From Paulinella micropora (Eukaryota > Cercozoa > Imbricatea > Euglyphida): a stretch of DNA of 23,180 nucleotides. The position numbers and the translations under genes were made by a program. How positions within the stretch are numbered: position 1 is the first letter of the stretch; each line of letters begins with the position of its first letter. Shown here one piece after another: positions 21,105-23,180 of this stretch. The stretch spans positions 553,841 through 577,020 of the forward strand of contig BJOX01000369.1 of NCBI GenBank assembly GCA_009731375.1, written 5' to 3'. The notes under the pieces were generated by a model, which was given only the letters and a program-made list of their open reading frames with translations, was not told the DNA's origin and searched no databases.

Positions 21105-23180
21105 AGGCCTAGGCCTTCGATTTAATGAAGTTAAGAATTTAACCTCTGGTCATCCATACAAATCGTTAGCTCAAGAGCTATTGATTTAACTAGATGGTGA
21201 CCTACTTCTCAAATTATTAAGAATGATGAAAAATTAAATTATTAAAATATTAAAATATTAAAATAAACTAGATTGAAAATATTAAAATAAAATAAAAATA
21301 AAATAAAAACAAAAAGTAAAAATAATAATAGTAATAATAATCAATAAATAAATTTTTAAAAAAAAGTAAAATAAAATGACAAAAGGTAATATATATATAT
21401 ACATATATGTATATACATTATATATATATATTATATACATATATATGTATAAAGTTAATAAATATAATAAATTAATCTGTTGTGAAATTAAAGTAAATTT
21501 CTAGCTTCGTGAAAATATATATATATATATTATATATATATATGTGATATTATATATATATATATATATATTATTTTTTTTGTATATATATATTTATATA
21601 TATATATATACATATATATATATCTATATATATTTATATACATATATATACGTATATATATACGTTGAAAGTATTGTAATCCCATTCATTTGTATATATC
21701 GGTGGCGCTCACAAAAGCTGGAAGACACGAGGTGACTCCCCAAGGGGGTTTGGCTAACCACATTCCGGCGGATGTGATTAACGCTTAACTTGTCCCACAC
21801 TCAGGTATCATCTGATGATGAAGTGTCCAACGCCCTCTTTAGGCCCGTAGGCAGTGTCAGGATTGCTGCAGGTGTAAGAGATACGCCTTGAGTTCATTTT
21901 TGAATTCAGCTTTGTATCAGATGTCTCTCAGACGTTCTGGCAGCTTATCCCATTGTGCTTGTGCGGCTCTGCTGTACTGACCAGTCTTTGAGTCGTTGTA
22001 CATGTGTTTCTTTGATGATCGCCTAGTGTTGTAGTTATGAACAGCTGTGATTGGTCGGATGTTGTTGTAATGGAGGGGAAGAAAAGCCTTGAAGGCTGGG
22101 TAAATAAGGGAGTCTGCATCCATGCATACGCTATATTTATACATGTTAAGTATGTTGAGTATGCGTAGTTTGGCAAAAAGTGGTTTGGTAGGTGTTCTCC
22201 ATGATTTGAGGCAGATCAGACGGACTATACGTTTTTGGATGATAATGAGTGGATGTATAATGGTGTTGTATTCAACAGATTCCCATATAGAGATACCATA
22301 CACAAGCAGGGGGTATACATGTGCACAGTAAAGTTGGAGGAGGATATGGATGGGAAGTAGGCTGTTCACATAGCGAAACATTTGGACAAACAGTTGAAGG
22401 CGGAACACAATAGATTGTATATGTTCACGGAAGGACAGGTTGCTTTGGATGATGTACCTAATACTTTTACCGTTCGTTCTTGTTGGAGCCTCTTGCCGTC
22501 GATAGTCAAGTCGAGCTGCACCTTCTGTTCATGCTTGTGGAAGATAGTGTAGGTTGGGTACTAGGTTATGTCTGTGGAAGTAACGGACAAGGCTAGTTGT
22601 ATCAGTTTGTGCTTGTTCTTGGAGTTGCTCTTTATTATGCAAAGACTTTCCCGTGTGTTAGTGCGAGTATAATATCGTTGATGTATAGAATGAAGAGCGT
22701 TGTTGAGAGTGTGCTACATTGCGGGATCCCATGTGTGATCTTGCGTGGGTAGGAACGAGCATATTGGGTAAACACGGTTTGGTATCGTTTTGTGAGGTAT
22801 GATTTGAAAAAGGTAGTGGTGTTATCGCTAAAATTTATATTATTTCGTAGTTTATGGATGAGTGTTTCATGATCGATGGTGTCATAAGCTTTCGATAGGT
22901 CGATAAATAGAGCAAGTACATACCGTCCTGGGCCTTTGAGGTTTTGGATGTGGTTTAGGATGGTTTGTGTGGTGATTGTCGTGTTCGAATGTGGTCGGAA
23001 AGCATATTGAGTTCGGGAGAGGATATCGTACCTGGTAAGGTGGGTCATCAGTTGCTTGTTGAGTATAGTGTCAATGACCTTAGCGATGATCGGCAGTAGC
23101 GAGATAGGTCTGTAGTTCTCAGGCAGCGTTCTATCTTTAGCTTTATATATTTCAATAACTTTAGTTATTTTTAGTGCATC
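21105..23180 (-). mobile_element. TE3: non-LTR retrotransposon, runs off window
   Basis: Same family and orientation as TE1; the coding part is very similar on reading. The 3' UTR runs from about 21914 down to 21105 and includes a longer (TA)n-rich stretch (21380-21665) than TE1. The UTR hairpin ATCATCTGATGAT and the GTGGCGCTCACAAAAGCTGG block are conserved. The 5' part lies beyond position 23180, so it cannot be said whether this copy has the endonuclease. Confidence 0.9.
21917..23180 (-). pseudogene. Reverse transcriptase of TE3, disabled, partial
   Basis: The frame enters at the window edge at the DALKITKV region and carries LPENYRPISLL, AFRPHSNT and FIDLSKAYD (22881-22907). The normally invariant PQG motif is PQC (Cys codon at 22716-22718). 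After FILYINDIILALTHGKVFA a 35-bp deletion at about 22637 removes the YADD catalytic box present in TE1 and shifts the frame. A ~14-bp deletion near 22555 and a 1-nt deletion near 22456 also differ from TE1. The C-terminal part (VQMFRYVNSLL, YPLLVYGISIW, ending LPERLRDI) is otherwise readable. It keeps the frame TE1 has lost just after FILYINDI, so the two copies are broken independently. Confidence 0.92.

Overview
This window is nuclear DNA from a eukaryote, most likely an invertebrate animal. The evidence is long AT-biased microsatellite fields, a non-LTR retrotransposon with an L2/CR1-like reverse transcriptase, an intron-like 3' splice site beside a C2H2 zinc-finger fragment, and three 10-N assembly gaps. 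Nothing bacterial is visible. The species cannot be named from the sequence. Nearly all long open frames in the first 17 kb are translations of simple repeats and are not genes.

Layout. Positions 1-2518 are a purine-strand GAA/GGA field broken by 15 copies of one ~43-bp non-repetitive 'plug'. Positions 2519-2790 are a serine-rich open stretch (minus strand). Positions 2791-9540 are a chain of CATA, TGTC, TATG, AAT, GATA, GA, CA and ACATT fields. Each block has its own family of plugs (2, 7, 7 and 4 copies), and a 74-bp minisatellite lies at 5080-5625. Positions 9555-9916 hold a large foldback made of two inverted copies of a two-hairpin element; further single copies lie at 11022-11155 and 15891-16033. 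A 45-bp AT-rich satellite fills 11156-12030. Positions 12030-16775 are again CATA, GATA, CA/AT and AACAT/ATGTT fields with dispersed plugs. Positions 16776-17880 are the first real stretch of complex sequence, with a probable zinc-finger exon fragment and a short lysine-rich ORF, both on the minus strand.

Positions 17881-23180 are a head-to-tail chain of retrotransposon copies, all in minus orientation. TE3 (running off the right edge), TE2 (a 0.3-kb 3' stub) and an unrelated 0.24-kb unit X each end in a (TAG)n tract, and the next unit begins directly at that tract. TE1 starts at the last tract and carries ~1.7 kb of reverse transcriptase. Both long copies are dead: TE1 has an in-frame stop and a 1-nt frameshift; TE3 has lost the YADD catalytic box and has a PQG-to-PQC change.

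The two strongest candidates for something undescribed are (i) the two-hairpin foldback family, whose copies differ by base changes that preserve pairing, and one of which sits next to an apparent empty site; and (ii) a non-LTR element that appears to grow (TAG)n tails and insert into them. A third theme is the 'punctuated microsatellite' design, in which short unique plugs recur inside simple repeats and often mark where repeat strand polarity flips.
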